DNA from: Epiperipatus broadwayi
Lineage: Eukaryota > Onychophora > Udeonychophora > Euonychophora > Peripatidae
Reading direction: 5' to 3'
Length of the DNA: 64,000 bases
Assembly (NCBI GenBank): GCA_028023455.1
Contig: JAQFVV010006275.1
Span: forward strand, 558,001-622,000
The translations under genes were made by a program, and so were the position numbers. Numbering within the stretch: position 1 is the first letter of the stretch; each line of letters begins with the position of its first letter. Of the stretch, positions 25,640 to 37,740 are shown one piece after another. The notes under the pieces are model-generated. The model saw only the letters and a program-made list of their open reading frames with translations. It was not told the DNA's origin and ran no database searches.

Positions 25640-25900
25640 TTCCACACTCTTCCCTATGCTTTACCTTCGCTTGTTGGCGTCTCGTTTTACTACCCATGGA
25701 GAGGAAGAATTCTTTCCGGTAATCTCTTGGGTCACCGGGTTCGAAAATGAGCCGCTGGTTGTAGTGTCCCGGATCTACTTGGGGGCATTAAGACTTGTCA
25801 AGTACAAGCGCGGTATTCCGTTAATCACGCAGTTATTATTTGTAGTATACCTTAATCCCTGCAACCATCAGTACATCAGTATTATATATTATATTTTTAT
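25640..25900. other. GC-rich patch open on both strands
   Basis: About half G+C in a genome near one quarter, with several CpG sites. The + strand has an 82-codon frame starting at 25656 (MLYLRLLASRF, then FPVISWVTGFENEPLVVV). The - strand has ATG GGT AGT AAA ACG AGA from 25693, giving MGSKTRRQQAK directly before a GTAAAG donor-like site at 25660. It could be a first exon of a nested gene, a promoter patch or a transposon piece. No family was recognised. Confidence 0.3.
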
Positions 25901-26344
25901 ATAAAACGCCTCCCTTTATCCGTATACGCAATGGTTTGAATCTATTTAAATAAAACAACTTAATATAAAATAGTAGTTAAATATTTTAAATGCTCCAGTT
26001 ACTCCGATTCTCATATCGACCTATACAACCAGTTAAAACACATAAATATTGGCATGAGTTTTGTTAAGCAGTCTAAACCGATTATTAATGACTAGCAGCA
26101 ATTTATTATAAAATACATATGAAAGTTTTACCGTACCTGTAAATGATATTATTCAATGCTTTCCATAATTTATTAAAAAAATTATCTAATCTAATTTTGT
26201 CTCTCTGGCTTTATTACTCTCGAAATCTAGTCAGTCACCTGCTGTCTGTATTAACAACTTAAATATATACATTAAATTATTAGCCGTACCAATATCCCGA
26301 CTATAAGATATCTATGAAATAGCTGATTGTAGGTAATTTAGTCT

Positions 26345-26500
26345 GTGTTTTTCGATGAGCTAGTAAAGGGAGAACCCCGTACCGTTGTAATGTTGTCATC
26401 GGTGGGTCATGCCAGGGTTTTGGGTTCGAATTTAGTTTGCATTTTGGAATTTATTCCTAGACGTGGACTGGGTTCGAATTCGGATTACTGTGTGTGAATA
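26345..26500 (+). repeat. Possible tRNA-like/SINE patch
   Basis: GC-richer patch with two GGGTTCGAAT motifs (near 26424 and 26470) that resemble Pol III B boxes. No clear A box, no cloverleaf and no target duplication were seen. Confidence 0.25.
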
Positions 26501-26639
26501 GGCATGGTGATTTTTACCGGTACAATAGTGAATGTATCCAGATATATGTAAATGCAAATTAAAATATAGGTAATAAAATACGTAATCACGATATCAATTC
26601 AAAAGTTGCTGACAACTATTTCAACACTGCATATTTCAT

Positions 26640-27310
26640 GCCATAACTGAAAACAAGATTAGAACATTAGTCTCACTAAATACAAATATAATGTGTAGTA
26701 TGAGTCTACTCAAGAATAAAAATATAAATCAAAAACTCCTGAAAAATGACCTATTATTATAATATGCAGGAACTTAATCCTAAGAATCTAACAAATCACA
26801 ATATACATATACGATTATTACATGTAATATAGGAAATACACAACTTGATAATGTAAGCCAATTTAAATATCTTGATGAACTTAGATATTGAAGTGCAGCA
26901 CTGAATCCAATGTGATGCTACTGTTTTCATTGCTAAAATAATTATTCCAACTAAAATAATTGTATATAGAACTGTTGTTTTATTAAATTTATTGTATGGA
27001 AATGAGATTGGAATCCTATAGATATAAGGCATTAGAACAATTTCATTTAAGAATGTTTCATAAAATTTTTAAAATACGACAAGATCAATCAATATGTTTG
27101 TCAACTTGCTGGATGTAGAGTACCACTATCTCTTTGTTTCATTAAACATGTGAAACAAATGAATAATACAAGACTTCCTAAAAAAGTATTTATGGTGAAC
27201 ATGAGCATGATTTTCACAAGAGGCAGACATTTATGTTATAAAACATTATCTCAAATGATACTCTAAAGAAATGTGATATTGATAGCTTTTAGTTAATGGT
27301 AGAATACAGT
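26640..27310 (+). mobile_element. LINE relic, C-terminal RT tail
   Basis: Broken + frames read NTQLDNVSQFKYLDEL, then TKIIVYRTVVLLNLLYGNEI, then LEQFHLRMFHKIFKI. They continue with KQMNNTRLPKKVF and a basic tail. This order (YLG box, VxLxxLLYGxE block, RxPKK tail) is that of the region after the RT fingers in EN-RT LINEs. Stops and shifts are frequent. The 5' part and endonuclease are missing. Confidence 0.6.
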
Positions 27311-28754
27311 TAAAAGCTATAATTAGGTATAGTGTTAACTATTTCAGAAACGTAAGTTTTCTGTTGAAGAAATTAGAAGATAGCATCACAAATTATCAAA
27401 TAAATACAAAAATGGACCAGTTTGTTCTATATGTGGATGTATGTGTTTGATATACTAAATTGTATAGTTATTGCAAAGGTCATTTCTAGAACAGGTGTTT
27501 TTTTTTTTTAATCTTTTCTTTTGGAATTGAAATGTGTAATTATGTGAAGGAGATGTCTCTAGATATAAATAATAAAACAGGATAAATTGAATTACATCAT
27601 CTGTAGATTTTTGTTCTTATTTGAAGAAGCCCATTCTATCAGTTAGTCACAATGTTTAAATGCCCTGCTTATACAGAATATGGTTACTAACTAAAAAAAT
27701 ATTACATTTAATAATTCTGTGTATTTCACGTATCATTTTTTCAAATGATGTGAATAAAATCAGTTTAATTTAAATAAGATTCAAACATATTCCGATTTGT
27801 GGTTAGTAATGTTTGAAGGTTTGGCAATGGATATTTTTTTGAAACCGATCATATGTGAGCTTTGCATTATCATAGTTTACATTTCAAGTTTGGCTATTAT
27901 ATAAAACATCTAATGTTATTTTTTTAATAAACTGAGCGTGTGTAAATGTTCAGACTCGTGATGTACATAAAAGTAATAAACAAAATAACTTCCACTGGAT
28001 TTCCATTCTTTAGGTTATATCAATGAATAATAATACAATAAATCCCCAAAACTGTAATACACTTACTGAATAATAATATACAGTATATCACAATATATCA
28101 TTAGAAAAATTAAATCACACATAAATGAAAAATTATATGAATATATATCGGACTGCTTCAATTCTTAAATTGTTTATGCTACTTTGAAGTAGCATTAAAA
28201 ATCAGAAAAAACACAAAATAATAATCAACAAAATCATTTTCAATTAGTAAATTAAATTTGTTTATCTAACAGTACCTCAACTTGAAATATATTTGCTAGA
28301 CTTTGTACTACAAAACAATATCTTATTATTTAAAAAGAAAATCGAAATTTAAATCAAGGAAAATGTTATAATGAAACAGTACATAAAGATATATGTATGA
28401 TAGGAATAGAGAAATAAAATAAATAAATACAATGAAATGGAGATTGAGGTAAACATGCTGTAAAAGTATCCCAGGATTTGTTTTTCTTTTTAACAAAAAA
28501 AAAGGAGAGATAGAAATGCAATTTAATGAAAAAAACTAATTATTGGCATTTAGGGAAAAAAATTGGAATCAGATTTAACAAATAATAATAAAATAATCAC
28601 TAATATAAAAAACAGACAGTTTTTAATACAAAATATATTAATGACCTAAAACAATTTGATATTAGAGAAAAATATATATATATAAAAAGAGAAAAATAAC
28701 GTTCAAAATGTCATCTTTTAAAAGTATACATAAGAAATAACAAAAACCATTTAC

Positions 28755-29024
28755 CAAAAGATCTAAATCAACAATATGTGTTTGAATATTGTGCAGGTCT
28801 TCAGGTACAACTTGATGTATATATTTAACATCAGCTTCTCCAGATTCTCTAATTGTTGTAGCAAATGATGTCATCCAGCTTACACATGGTGCAATATCCA
28901 TCCATTTAAAACCTGATACACTAGTTGCAATATGTTGTGAAGACATGTGGTAAAGAGCAGATGCTGCGATCACACTGTATGAGAACTGGAGACAACCAAT
29001 GTCTAACATGCATAAATCAATCAG
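28755..29024 (-). CDS. CCNE1: Cyclin E, cyclin C-terminal fold exon
   Basis: Exon of 270 bp (90 codons), phase 0 at both ends, with acceptor TTTGCAG and donor GTAAAT. The peptide begins LIDLCMLDIGCLQFSYSVIA and continues AASALYH, SGFKWMDIAPCVSWM, FATTIRESG and EDLHNIQTHIVDLDLL. These blocks match cyclin E proteins in order: LLDLCxLDxxxLxFxYGxLAASALYH, then SGYxWxDIxxCVxWM, then DxHNIQTH. The HNIQTH block near the end of the second cyclin fold is diagnostic for the E type as against A, B or D. Cyclin E activates CDK2 for entry into S phase, in the nucleus. Confidence 0.95.
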
Positions 29025-29915
29025 CTGCAAACAAAAAAAAAATTATGTAAATTAATTAAATGATCTGAGCAGAAAAACATTTGTATACTAAATTCAGATC
29101 CCTTCCTCTATACATCCTTATAATTTCTTCAAATAAAGTATTTAAAGGAAACATGTATGTATGAATCACAAAGGCTTTCTAATTTTCATGAATTTGCCAT
29201 ATGACCTGTCAACTAAGCAAAATTTTTACACAATTTTTTTTTTTAATTAGTCATGTACTTTAAAAGATGTACTTAATAATATTTATATAAAAATTTATGT
29301 GAGGGTGGCGAGTTTATGTATCAAAAATATTTTCTTTATACAGTTTTTTGTGTGTGCATTTTCAAAAAAATAACACTTCATATTCTTAGGTCATAATGAT
29401 TTTAATATTTAAATATAATTAGTACATTATTGACATATTTTAAAATTTATAAATAAAAACAAAAAGTTGTCTGCAAAGATCTACTTCTCCAACCAAAAGT
29501 GGCGACACTATTCACAAGATTTACCAACTGCTAGATAATAAAGGTTAGAGAAATTTGGCAACAGTTTTTATCTTAAAGTTAAAAATCACTAGATACCTCA
29601 CTGCTGAATGATTGACTATACTAAAATCCAAAAATATTTCTATATTTTACTTATATTTGAGCTCTAGATCACATGGTAATGGTTTCAGATACATTGACCA
29701 CTATCTATAAGACCCTTTATTTACAGATAGCTAATCTTAAATGATCTTTCTCCAAAAATATGACAGAAACAAAATTAAAACTAATTCTACAAACACATAT
29801 AATTTTGCTAGTTCTAATAGAATTTTTTGTGGTTTACTATATAAATAAAAAAGTTTAAAGTGGCTTTTTTTAAAATATTATTTATTAAATATGTATGTTC
29901 ATAAGAAAGACTTTA

Positions 29916-30988
29916 CACCTGGGTCTCGTTTTACGCGATAGATAGGTTCCTCAGAAAACACGCACAAACGAAATCGCGCAAAAATAGATGTCACTTACAT
30001 TGAAGGGGGGGGGCGCAGTCTGTGATTTTTCAAAATTCGCGTAAAAGCAAAGCACCAACGTAAAATTACTTTAAAATTCGCGCAAAAAAAAAATAAGAAA
30101 ATAAAATATGACTAATAAAAAATTTCAAATTTGAAAAAAATTGATACAAGACAAACTTTTTTAACTATAATATTTAATTTTATTCAAAATAATATATTTT
30201 TATGCATAATTTACAGTATAGTAATTTACATTTTTAATACACGTTTTAATTATTATAGCTATTTGCCGAAAAACATGTTCGTTTGCAAACAACTAGCGCC
30301 AACTTCACACTCATGTTGTGTCAGTGGTTTTCTGGTGACAACATAATTAGTAATTAATCTTTGAGATGCTGATTTTATTAATTGTTTATGAAACTAACAA
30401 CTAAAAATTAAATTCTCATTTTTGTCTTTAATTTTCAATTCCGTTTAAAAATCAAATTTCCTTTTACATCACATTAATTTCAAATCATCATAAGTAATTT
30501 TTAAATTGTTAATTACAATTAAAAATCAGATTTTAATTTTTAATTGTCAAATTTAAGTGTGCCAACTGCTATTACCGACCTTTTAAAAATAAACTTGTGG
30601 ACACTAAATGATTAATAATTGATTACGTTCTTTTTTAAAAAGCAAAAACAGAATGTGATTTAAAATGGAAAATTAACACGCACAATGTTTGAACAAATTT
30701 ACATTATAATCTTGTAAAATTTAATGTGTGTATACATAAAATGTGGAAATCATGATTTTAATTTCATTATTGCATAAAATCTTACTATTATAAAGCACTG
30801 AAAATATTGAAATTACTAAGATGAAAGTCGAATTCCAATAATGTGCTATTACTTTCAATATAACGTAAGTACGCGAAATTTATTATTTAAAGTAATAGCG
30901 TATTATCGGAGTTCGACTTCCGGTGAAACACGATTCACGTAACTTCAAAATCGTGCTAAATAAGTCCGCGTAAAAAGAGACCCAGGTG
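29916..30988. mobile_element. Non-autonomous Tigger/pogo-like transposon (MITE)
   Basis: The terminal inverted repeats are nearly perfect. The left begins CACCTGGGTCTCGTTTTACG, and the right reverse complement begins CACCTGGGTCTCTTTTTACG. TA dinucleotides flank both ends (29914-29915 and 30989-30990), as for Tc1/mariner-pogo insertions. The subterminal sequence (GGTTCCTCAGAAAAC, AAATCGCG) resembles Tigger-type ends. No transposase frame is present in 1,073 bp. Internally, 30835-30865 and 30889-30919 form a 31-bp inverted repeat. The high TIR identity suggests a fairly recent insertion. Confidence 0.75.
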
Positions 30989-31829
30989 TATAATGTAATT
31001 TCCATATCCACCAGCCATGCATATAACCTGAGCTGGGTATGAATTTGGAAATGTTTTCACATTTCAAGCAAATTCCTCCACCCACCCCCTGCAATAACTA
31101 GCTTAGTTAACCACCAATTATTGATCAATATTCCTATGTAGAGATTATACATTAACAAATACTAAGTGTTTTTTGTTGTTCCCAAAATAACATTAATGAT
31201 TAAGACCCATCCATCATTTACAGTTTCTAAGCTTGGCAAAACTAACTACCATTTGTAGCTTTGATTCCGGCAATTAGATACTGCATTAAACAATTATTTG
31301 ATTGTAATGACAACAAAAATGAATTATAGTTTCTCTAGTCTGTAATAATTTTTAATGCATTCACATAAAGACTATAAATAAATTATCCACAAAAAGAAAT
31401 TTCTAAAAAATATAAAGCAGTTTAATTATTTATAAATTTGTACAAGAAAAGAACAGCATACAAAAAATAATTTTCAGCAGTGTATATGAGAGCTGACAAG
31501 TTCTTCGATAATAAGCGCCATATATAATAGTTCTCATTCATTTCTGAATGTTTAAGTTCATAGTAATTACTTTGGAATTAATTTTAGAAGTAACAACACA
31601 AGCCATCCCAACACTTTTTACCAAACAAATATAATAATAAAATCCATGTCAACAACTCTTTTAATTAGTATCATTTAAAAGCAAAAAATTTAAAGTTTCA
31701 AAATATGTTTTGTATTTATCTTTAGTAAAGCTTTTACAAATTAAAATAATTTAATACTGATAAATACTATATTATTATAGATTATTAATAGAAAAGTTTA
31801 GAAAAATGGCAATGAAAATCAATATTCAT

Positions 31830-31890
31830 ATTATTTCAGGAGCCACATAGAGGAATTTTGGGAGCTGCATGTGGCCCACACCATGGGTAT
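31830..31890 (-). mobile_element. Single hAT-type transposon end
   Basis: On the minus strand it reads CCATGGTGTGGGCCACATGC, then AGCTCCCAAAATTCCTCTAT, then GTGGCTCC. It has the same spaced GGCC-ACAT/AAAT-GGCC and CCCAAAA layout as the end at 11992-12060. No partner end was seen. Confidence 0.4.
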
Positions 31891-32115
31891 ATACTATAAT
31901 ATAAAGTTCAAGATCTCAACAATAAGAATGAGAATTATTAAAACATTTTAAATTCTTTGCTAATGATGTTTTAGACTAAAAATTTATCTCATCACTTATA
32001 GATCCTTATCCATAGCTTGGGAATAAATCAAATTTATTATGAAGTCTGCCTTCAAAAAAAGAAAATCACAAATATAAGTAAACTAAAAATTAAACCACTA
32101 AACATCACACGATCA

Positions 32116-32460
32116 TCATTTCTTATGCTTGTTCAAACTGTCAAAACTCTCAGTACAATAGTGCCATTCAATGCAAGCCAGAATAATCAATGGATGCAAA
32201 AAATCTCTATCTACTGCCTACTCATCCAATATCCCCAGACTAGTTTCCAGCTTGTGGCTTTCATCAGTGAGGAGTCTTAGATCTGTCAGCATGGATCCAA
32301 GGCTCCTTACTGATGAAAGCCACAAACTGAAAACTAGTCTGGGGATATTGAATGACTAGGTACTAGATAGGAATTTTATGCACAAATCTTCTTGCATCCA
32401 TTGATTACTCTGGCTTGCACTGAGTGGCACTACTGTATGGAGAGTTTTGCCTGTTTAAAC
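32116..32460. repeat. Foldback element with arms of about 155 bp
   Basis: The left arm (32116 to about 32270) and right arm (about 32296-32460) are imperfect reverse complements around a loop of about 25 bp. Paired blocks include AATATCCCCAGACTAGTTT with AAACTAGTCTGGGGATATT. Others are GTGGCTTTCATCAGT with ACTGATGAAAGCCAC, and AATGCAAGCCAGA with its partner TCTGGCTTGCACT. There is no coding capacity, and the short frames over it are shadows of the hairpin. A related copy is at 45726-46291. Confidence 0.75.
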
Positions 32461-33314
32461 TAAAAATTGTAAAATCCATTAAAATTTAAGAATTATATAT
32501 ATAAACAACTTTGAATAGATATTAGTAAATAAGATTACAAAAGATTAGAATTATTAACAAAATTGTAGCTATAGTATATTCAGAGAAGCACTACACATGC
32601 TTGAGCACTTTTTTGAAAAACTGAACTGATGCCAAATAGATACTGATTCTAAATATATACCGTTTATAGCAAATAAGAAGAATGAGTAAAAGATAAGGTA
32701 TTTTGCCATGCTACTTAAGAGGAACATAATCATGGTCAAATTCTTGTACTATCAAATGCAATAAATTCTACAATTAATGTTTTGTTTTTTAAACTTTAAA
32801 AAAATGTGTATGAATCAGAAATGTTCAATAAATCTCTGTCATCTAAAATTTGATAAATATCATTAGGGGAAAAAAATTTTAAATCCCATATTTTTCCTTG
32901 TAATCACTATTTTTGTAATGAGAAAATTTGTGTTGTAAACTTTTGGAATTCATATTTTTAAAAAAATCATATGTTAAAAGTCAGATCTGTTTTTAAAATA
33001 TAAAGATTTTTGGATATTTTTATTTGCATAAAGATAAATGAAATTATATAAGTCAGTTTTAAAATAATTTACTATTCACACAAAATTGTATTAATATAAC
33101 TTCTATAGATCCCATTGGGCATGTATGGTTGATTAAAACTGGAAAAAAATCACTGATAGTATTTATTTATAATAAAGACAAATTCCATCAAACTACAATA
33201 ATAGAAATATTCTTTAAAGATTACAGTACAATAAAGAAAAAGATGGTTACTTTTTGCACGTATATATATATAAACGTTAAAATTGAACATAATTCAATGT
33301 ATATGTAACCAAAA

Positions 33315-33437
33315 GGAATAAATCACCCTCTTCAGTGTATGAACTAAATGCATTCAAGTGTTGAACAAAGGATCAAGAATAAAATGGATTCATTTAGTGT
33401 TTTTAATTCATAGCCTGAGGAAGGGTGATTTATTGCC
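33315..33437. repeat. Imperfect hairpin, 123 bp
   Basis: GGAATAAATCACCCTCTTCAG pairs with CTGAGGAAGGGTGATTTATT at the far end. ATGAACTAAATG pairs loosely with CATTTAGTG..TTCAT inside. The loop carries TTGAACAAAGGATCAAGAAT, which recurs inverted near 34772-34797. It could be a small MITE. No TIR-type target duplication was recognised. Confidence 0.5.
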
Positions 33438-35432
33438 TTTGATTATTATACATACGAGCTGACATGTTTCTCCGAAAATAAGATCTAACCAGAAAAACAC
33501 ATGATGGACTTATTGAATTATAAAGTAATAAATGTATAAATAAACAATATTATCGACATTAATAAATAGTCAAAATAAATCATGGATCACATGACCCTAT
33601 CTCTTAAGCAATGCTTTACATAATAGGTAGTATAAATTATACGGTACTTGTGTATTTTTCTGTTGAACATTTTCGACAAACGTAATTTCTTCTCAACCAA
33701 ATCTTAGGCATGACTTTATAAATGATTTAACAAACTTAAAATTTTATGTATCACAAGCCAGAATATCAGGACAATTTATAATTTCATTTATGTATTTATT
33801 TTATTTATTTAGATTTCAAATGATTGATTTAGTTTTAGAGTTTCATCACAGTAGCTTTTAAATATTCAACATATAAAAAAAATCAGTTTGATTTCTTAAG
33901 CATTTTTTCTCTAAAATACTAAATAATGGAAGTGATTTTAATAATCAAAGTTTAACTTAAGTTAAATCATGAATCTTTCTCCTAAAAAAAAAGTTTTTAA
34001 AACATATATCCAAGCAGGGTTATTAAGAATAATTTGGAAAATGTTTATAGCATGTACTTGATAACAAATGGATGTATTTGTGTCATATATGAATTTTCAT
34101 AGTTCAGTATGCTGTGTGTTGTAATGCATGTAATTAATGTGCACATGTAAAATACAGAAACATTTTCTGAATTTTTGTGTCTGCATTTTTTTGTTGGGGA
34201 CAAATCATTCTAAACTCTAATCATTTTTATTACCACTCCTGTTTTATAAATTTTCAATTAATACTTGATATAGTGATAAATTTAACTAGAATATTATGAC
34301 ATCCAGATAAAATGACTGCAAAAAGGAAAAGTTATTCCAGTGAGTACTGGAGAAAAATTGTGGCGGGTACCAGGGTGAGAATCTTACAGCTTTCTGTAAA
34401 GAGAAGAAGTATTCGGATAAATGTACATTTTTGTACTTGAATACAAGTACATTTTTGTAATGAAAAAATAAGGCATACCCTAAAAATAAATTATATGGTA
34501 TCTTTTGCAGCAAAAATTAATTCAGGACCTGGTTTTATGTTCAGAATAACATGATATGTCTAATTTAATGTTTACATATTAAATATTATTTATTATAATC
34601 AAGGTGTTAAACAAGACATTCTGTCTTTAGTCTTTTACAATTGATTATTGATTTAATAACTATTAAGTGGCATATTCCATCTGACTGATATATTGATTTT
34701 ACTCTGAATTACCAAGTGTTAAAAAAGGTATGTTTATGAACATCAGAGCTCCAAGAATAGGTGGATTCATTCTATTCTTGATCCTTTGTTCAATATATAT
34801 ATATATATATAATAATTGAATTTTTCCATGCTTTTTTTTAAATATATTTAATATTTTAAAAAATGTAATCACTATGCAAAAATGAATATTAAAATTTATA
34901 TTTAATTGTACATCACTCTATGCTTAAGGAATATGTATATTGAGACTTGAACTCAATCTTAAAGAATCTATTTAATTTTATATCTATATCTTAAATAGAA
35001 CAATAGGCACATATTTAATAAATTTTAAAATTAATTATTACTTTTAAACGTAATTTAACATTATAACATAAGAAAATTTTCATTGCACTTGAATCCAACA
35101 ATATATTTTTCTTGCTCACAGGTATTTCATAACACTTTACTAACGAAACAAACTTTCTTTTCATGTAAACTTGGTGGGAGAATTTAGTGAGTATTTTCCT
35201 GAAGGTTTGTGATGATGGTGTTTTAGTTGTATTTTTATATTGGATTATTAGATGATAGAAATAGTCCAATTAAAAAAACAATTTAGTTAATAGTTTGATC
35301 AATGTGAAATCACCATACAATATTTTTATAACAGATGGCATCCTAAAAGATTCTACCAAAATAGTTAATTCAGGAAAAAAAATCATACAATGCACACATT
35401 AAAATTTAATTTTCAAAAAAAAATGTGTTTAC

Positions 35433-35579
35433 CTGTGCTATCCTTACAAAAGCCGTAGTTGAATATTGAGGATATATAAAATTATCCTGAGTATCAGAAA
35501 TATTTTCTAAATTAGCAACTTGAAGGTAGATGTTAAGCCAAGCATTTGCAGTGATGGGTGAAAGATCCCAGTTTAATGC
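35433..35579 (-). CDS. CCNE1: Cyclin E, exon joining the two cyclin folds
   Basis: Exon of 147 bp (49 codons), phase 0 at both ends, with acceptor TTTTAAG and donor GTAAAC. The peptide starts ALNWDLSPITANAWLNIYLQ and ends FIYPQYSTTAFVRIAQ, directly continuous with LIDLCMLD of the next exon. Cyclin E proteins carry ALKWxLxPxTxxxWLNVYxQ, then LLPQYPxxxFxxIAQLLDL, at this point. This is the end of the first cyclin fold and the start of the second. The preceding exons, with the MRAILLDW-type CDK-binding helices, were not found between 35580 and 64000. Confidence 0.93.
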
Positions 35580-36989
35580 CTTAAAATAATGTACAAGCCA
35601 TATTATTTCTTCAATCAAATTAATTCCAGAGCTAATTTTTGTATCTAAGAGTAACAAATACAAATCACATAACAAATACAATTACAGTAAAATGTCAATT
35701 ACCCAAACTAATTAGAATTAAACTTCTATTCAGAGAATCAAGAAATGTAAATCAGCAAATATACAGAAAAATATTCAACCAATACATAATTATGAATACT
35801 TACTATATCTCATTTTGGAATAATAATTGATTTAGATTTGTTAATAATAAAATGTTTTAAAATAAACAGTGTATGTCCAAATTTCAGAAGTTTGGATATA
35901 CATTCTTTTTTTAAATAAAATTAATTTAACAATATGGAAAAGGGATATACATTTAATGCATCAAAATAAAACAATGACAAAGTTTTGCTCAGCAATTATA
36001 TTTTTAATAAATATAAAATATTTATCAATTCACTTTGGATGATTTTTGGAAAATTTTTTCAATAAAATGCACAAAAAAAAATTTAATTTTATTTTTTTGT
36101 CATATAGAAAGATTGCATTTAAATTGCAGTCTTGAATTTCGACATTCTATTGTATATACTTTATTTATAAATATTTACTTCACATAGTCAAACAAAAATA
36201 AAATCATTATTTTATGCTAAAAAAGGAAAAAAAATTACTCAAAACTTTAAACATTGTTTTAAATACAAATGAATGACCGATATTTTCCATTGCATTATTA
36301 TTAAAACCATCATCACAAAATTAATTGAAGACATAAATTCTGATAAGCATATTTGATATATATATATAATAAATTAAACTCCAATTTCAAGCAATTATTG
36401 AAAAAGTTGAAATGAAACATATACATAATACAGAACACCTTTGCCTATTTTAATCTTACAGAAGGAGTGCTTTTATTATAATGATGTTTATATTTAGAAA
36501 CAGGTTCTTAAGATATAATGAAGCATAATGTATGAAATAAAACAGGAATAAAAGACCCGAGACATTATCTCCCAATTTTAACTTTTTAATAATTAGCAGA
36601 AATAGAATCTTAATAATTAATGATATATATGTGTAATTAAGAAAGTTTTAAAAAACAACTGACATGCAATTATCAGCAAGTTTATACAATCACTTAAAAA
36701 AAATTTAAACAGTGAATTTTCAAAAATTACTATTGTGGAATAATACGTTTTATTCTTTAAAAATGCTAACTACTATATATATATCAAGTGATATAAATAT
36801 AATAACAAAGAAATTTTTTTAAACTTTTACATAGACATTTTTAATTTTGTAGTTATGCTAGTGTATTTATATATATATGTATATAAGGGGGAGGGGAGTT
36901 GATTTTGTTTTAATAACAGATATGATACTGATAAAATGAATATAGAAAGAGGAGTTAGGTAAAGATGCAGAATGTCATCTGTGCTCAAA
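35580..36989. other. Presumed cyclin E intron, start of a long gap
   Basis: AT-rich sequence in which no exon, repeat or frame was recognised. From here to 64000 no further cyclin E exon was found, so the intron may exceed 28 kb. Confidence 0.4.
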
Positions 36990-37740
36990 GTAGTATTTAT
37001 TTATATTTAGAAGGTGGAGGATCAAATGTTGGAGGTACAATAATAAAATGTATAAGAATTGTAAATGATATATAGCATTTATCATTGAGGATGAAGTCTT
37101 TACAAAATATAGAATGAAGATTAATATTGAGACTAAGTATTTAGAATAGAAAGGAATACAAAAAGAATGCAAGTTGAAATCCATGATAATATAATTCAAT
37201 AGATAAATGGATTTAGATATTTGGGTAGTTGGTTCAATGAGGTTGGAAGAAGTAAAGATAAAGTTAAAAGAATAGAATTATCAAAGAAGATACTTATCAA
37301 GAGAAAAAAAATATTTTGTGGACTTTTAAAGAGACAATGCTATTATGAGTATTCTATTGTATGTTGTGAATAATGAGTAAAAAAAATAAGGAACAGATTG
37401 AAAGACTTCGAGATGTGGTCATGAAGAAGGATAAAAGAAAAATGACTTGGATGAATAAAATAACAAATCTAGTTTTGATAAGAATAAATGAAAAAAAAAA
37501 AAAATCGATTGAGGAAATTAGATAGAAAGAGAAACTGGATTGGACATATATTAAGAAGAAAAAATAGTTTAATGGAAGCTGTTTTGAAGAGAATGGTGAG
37601 TAGAAACAAGAAATAAGAGATAGATCTTACTAAATGACATAAGAGATGGGAAGAAATATGTGGATTTAAAGAGCTGGACAATCATAAGATCGGAATAGAA
37701 AAATGGGTGAAATTGTGATGAGACTGCTTTTTGAACTTGC
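36990..37740 (+). mobile_element. LINE relic, RT C-terminal tail (FxYLGS type)
   Basis: Broken + frames read INGFRYLGSWFNEVGRSKDK, then KRKKIFCGLLK. They continue with RLRDVVMKKDKRKMTWMNKI, INEKKKKSIEEIR, LDWTYIKKKNSLMEAVLKRM and a closing IGIEKWVKL. This matches a common arthropod LINE tail (FxYLGSWI, KRKKLL, RxxWIGHxLRxxSLMxxVLEGKM). Frameshifts and stops occur throughout. It is a different family from the Jockey-like copy at 40990. Confidence 0.6.

Larger units (their letters stand above)
20843..28754 (-). other. Cyclin E intron, 7.9 kb
   Basis: GT-AG intron in phase 0. It contains an inverted Penelope pair (21368-22402), a MITE (23649-23966), a GC-rich patch (25640-25900), a tRNA-like patch (26345-26500) and a LINE relic (26640-27310). 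A 13-G run lies at 22626-22638. Nothing was recognised in 22403-23648, 23967-25639 or 27311-28754. Confidence 0.7.
29025..35432 (-). other. Cyclin E intron, 6.4 kb
   Basis: Phase 0 GT-AG intron. It holds the 1,073-bp MITE (29916-30988), a hAT-type end (31830-31890), a foldback element (32116-32460) and a hairpin (33315-33437). In 29025-29915 and 33438-35432 nothing else was recognised, except an inverted partial copy of the hairpin at about 34741-34800. Confidence 0.7.

Noticed and set aside
32017-32359. Two plus frames of 87 and 62 codons
   Set aside because: They overlap the arms of the foldback hairpin and encode no known motif.
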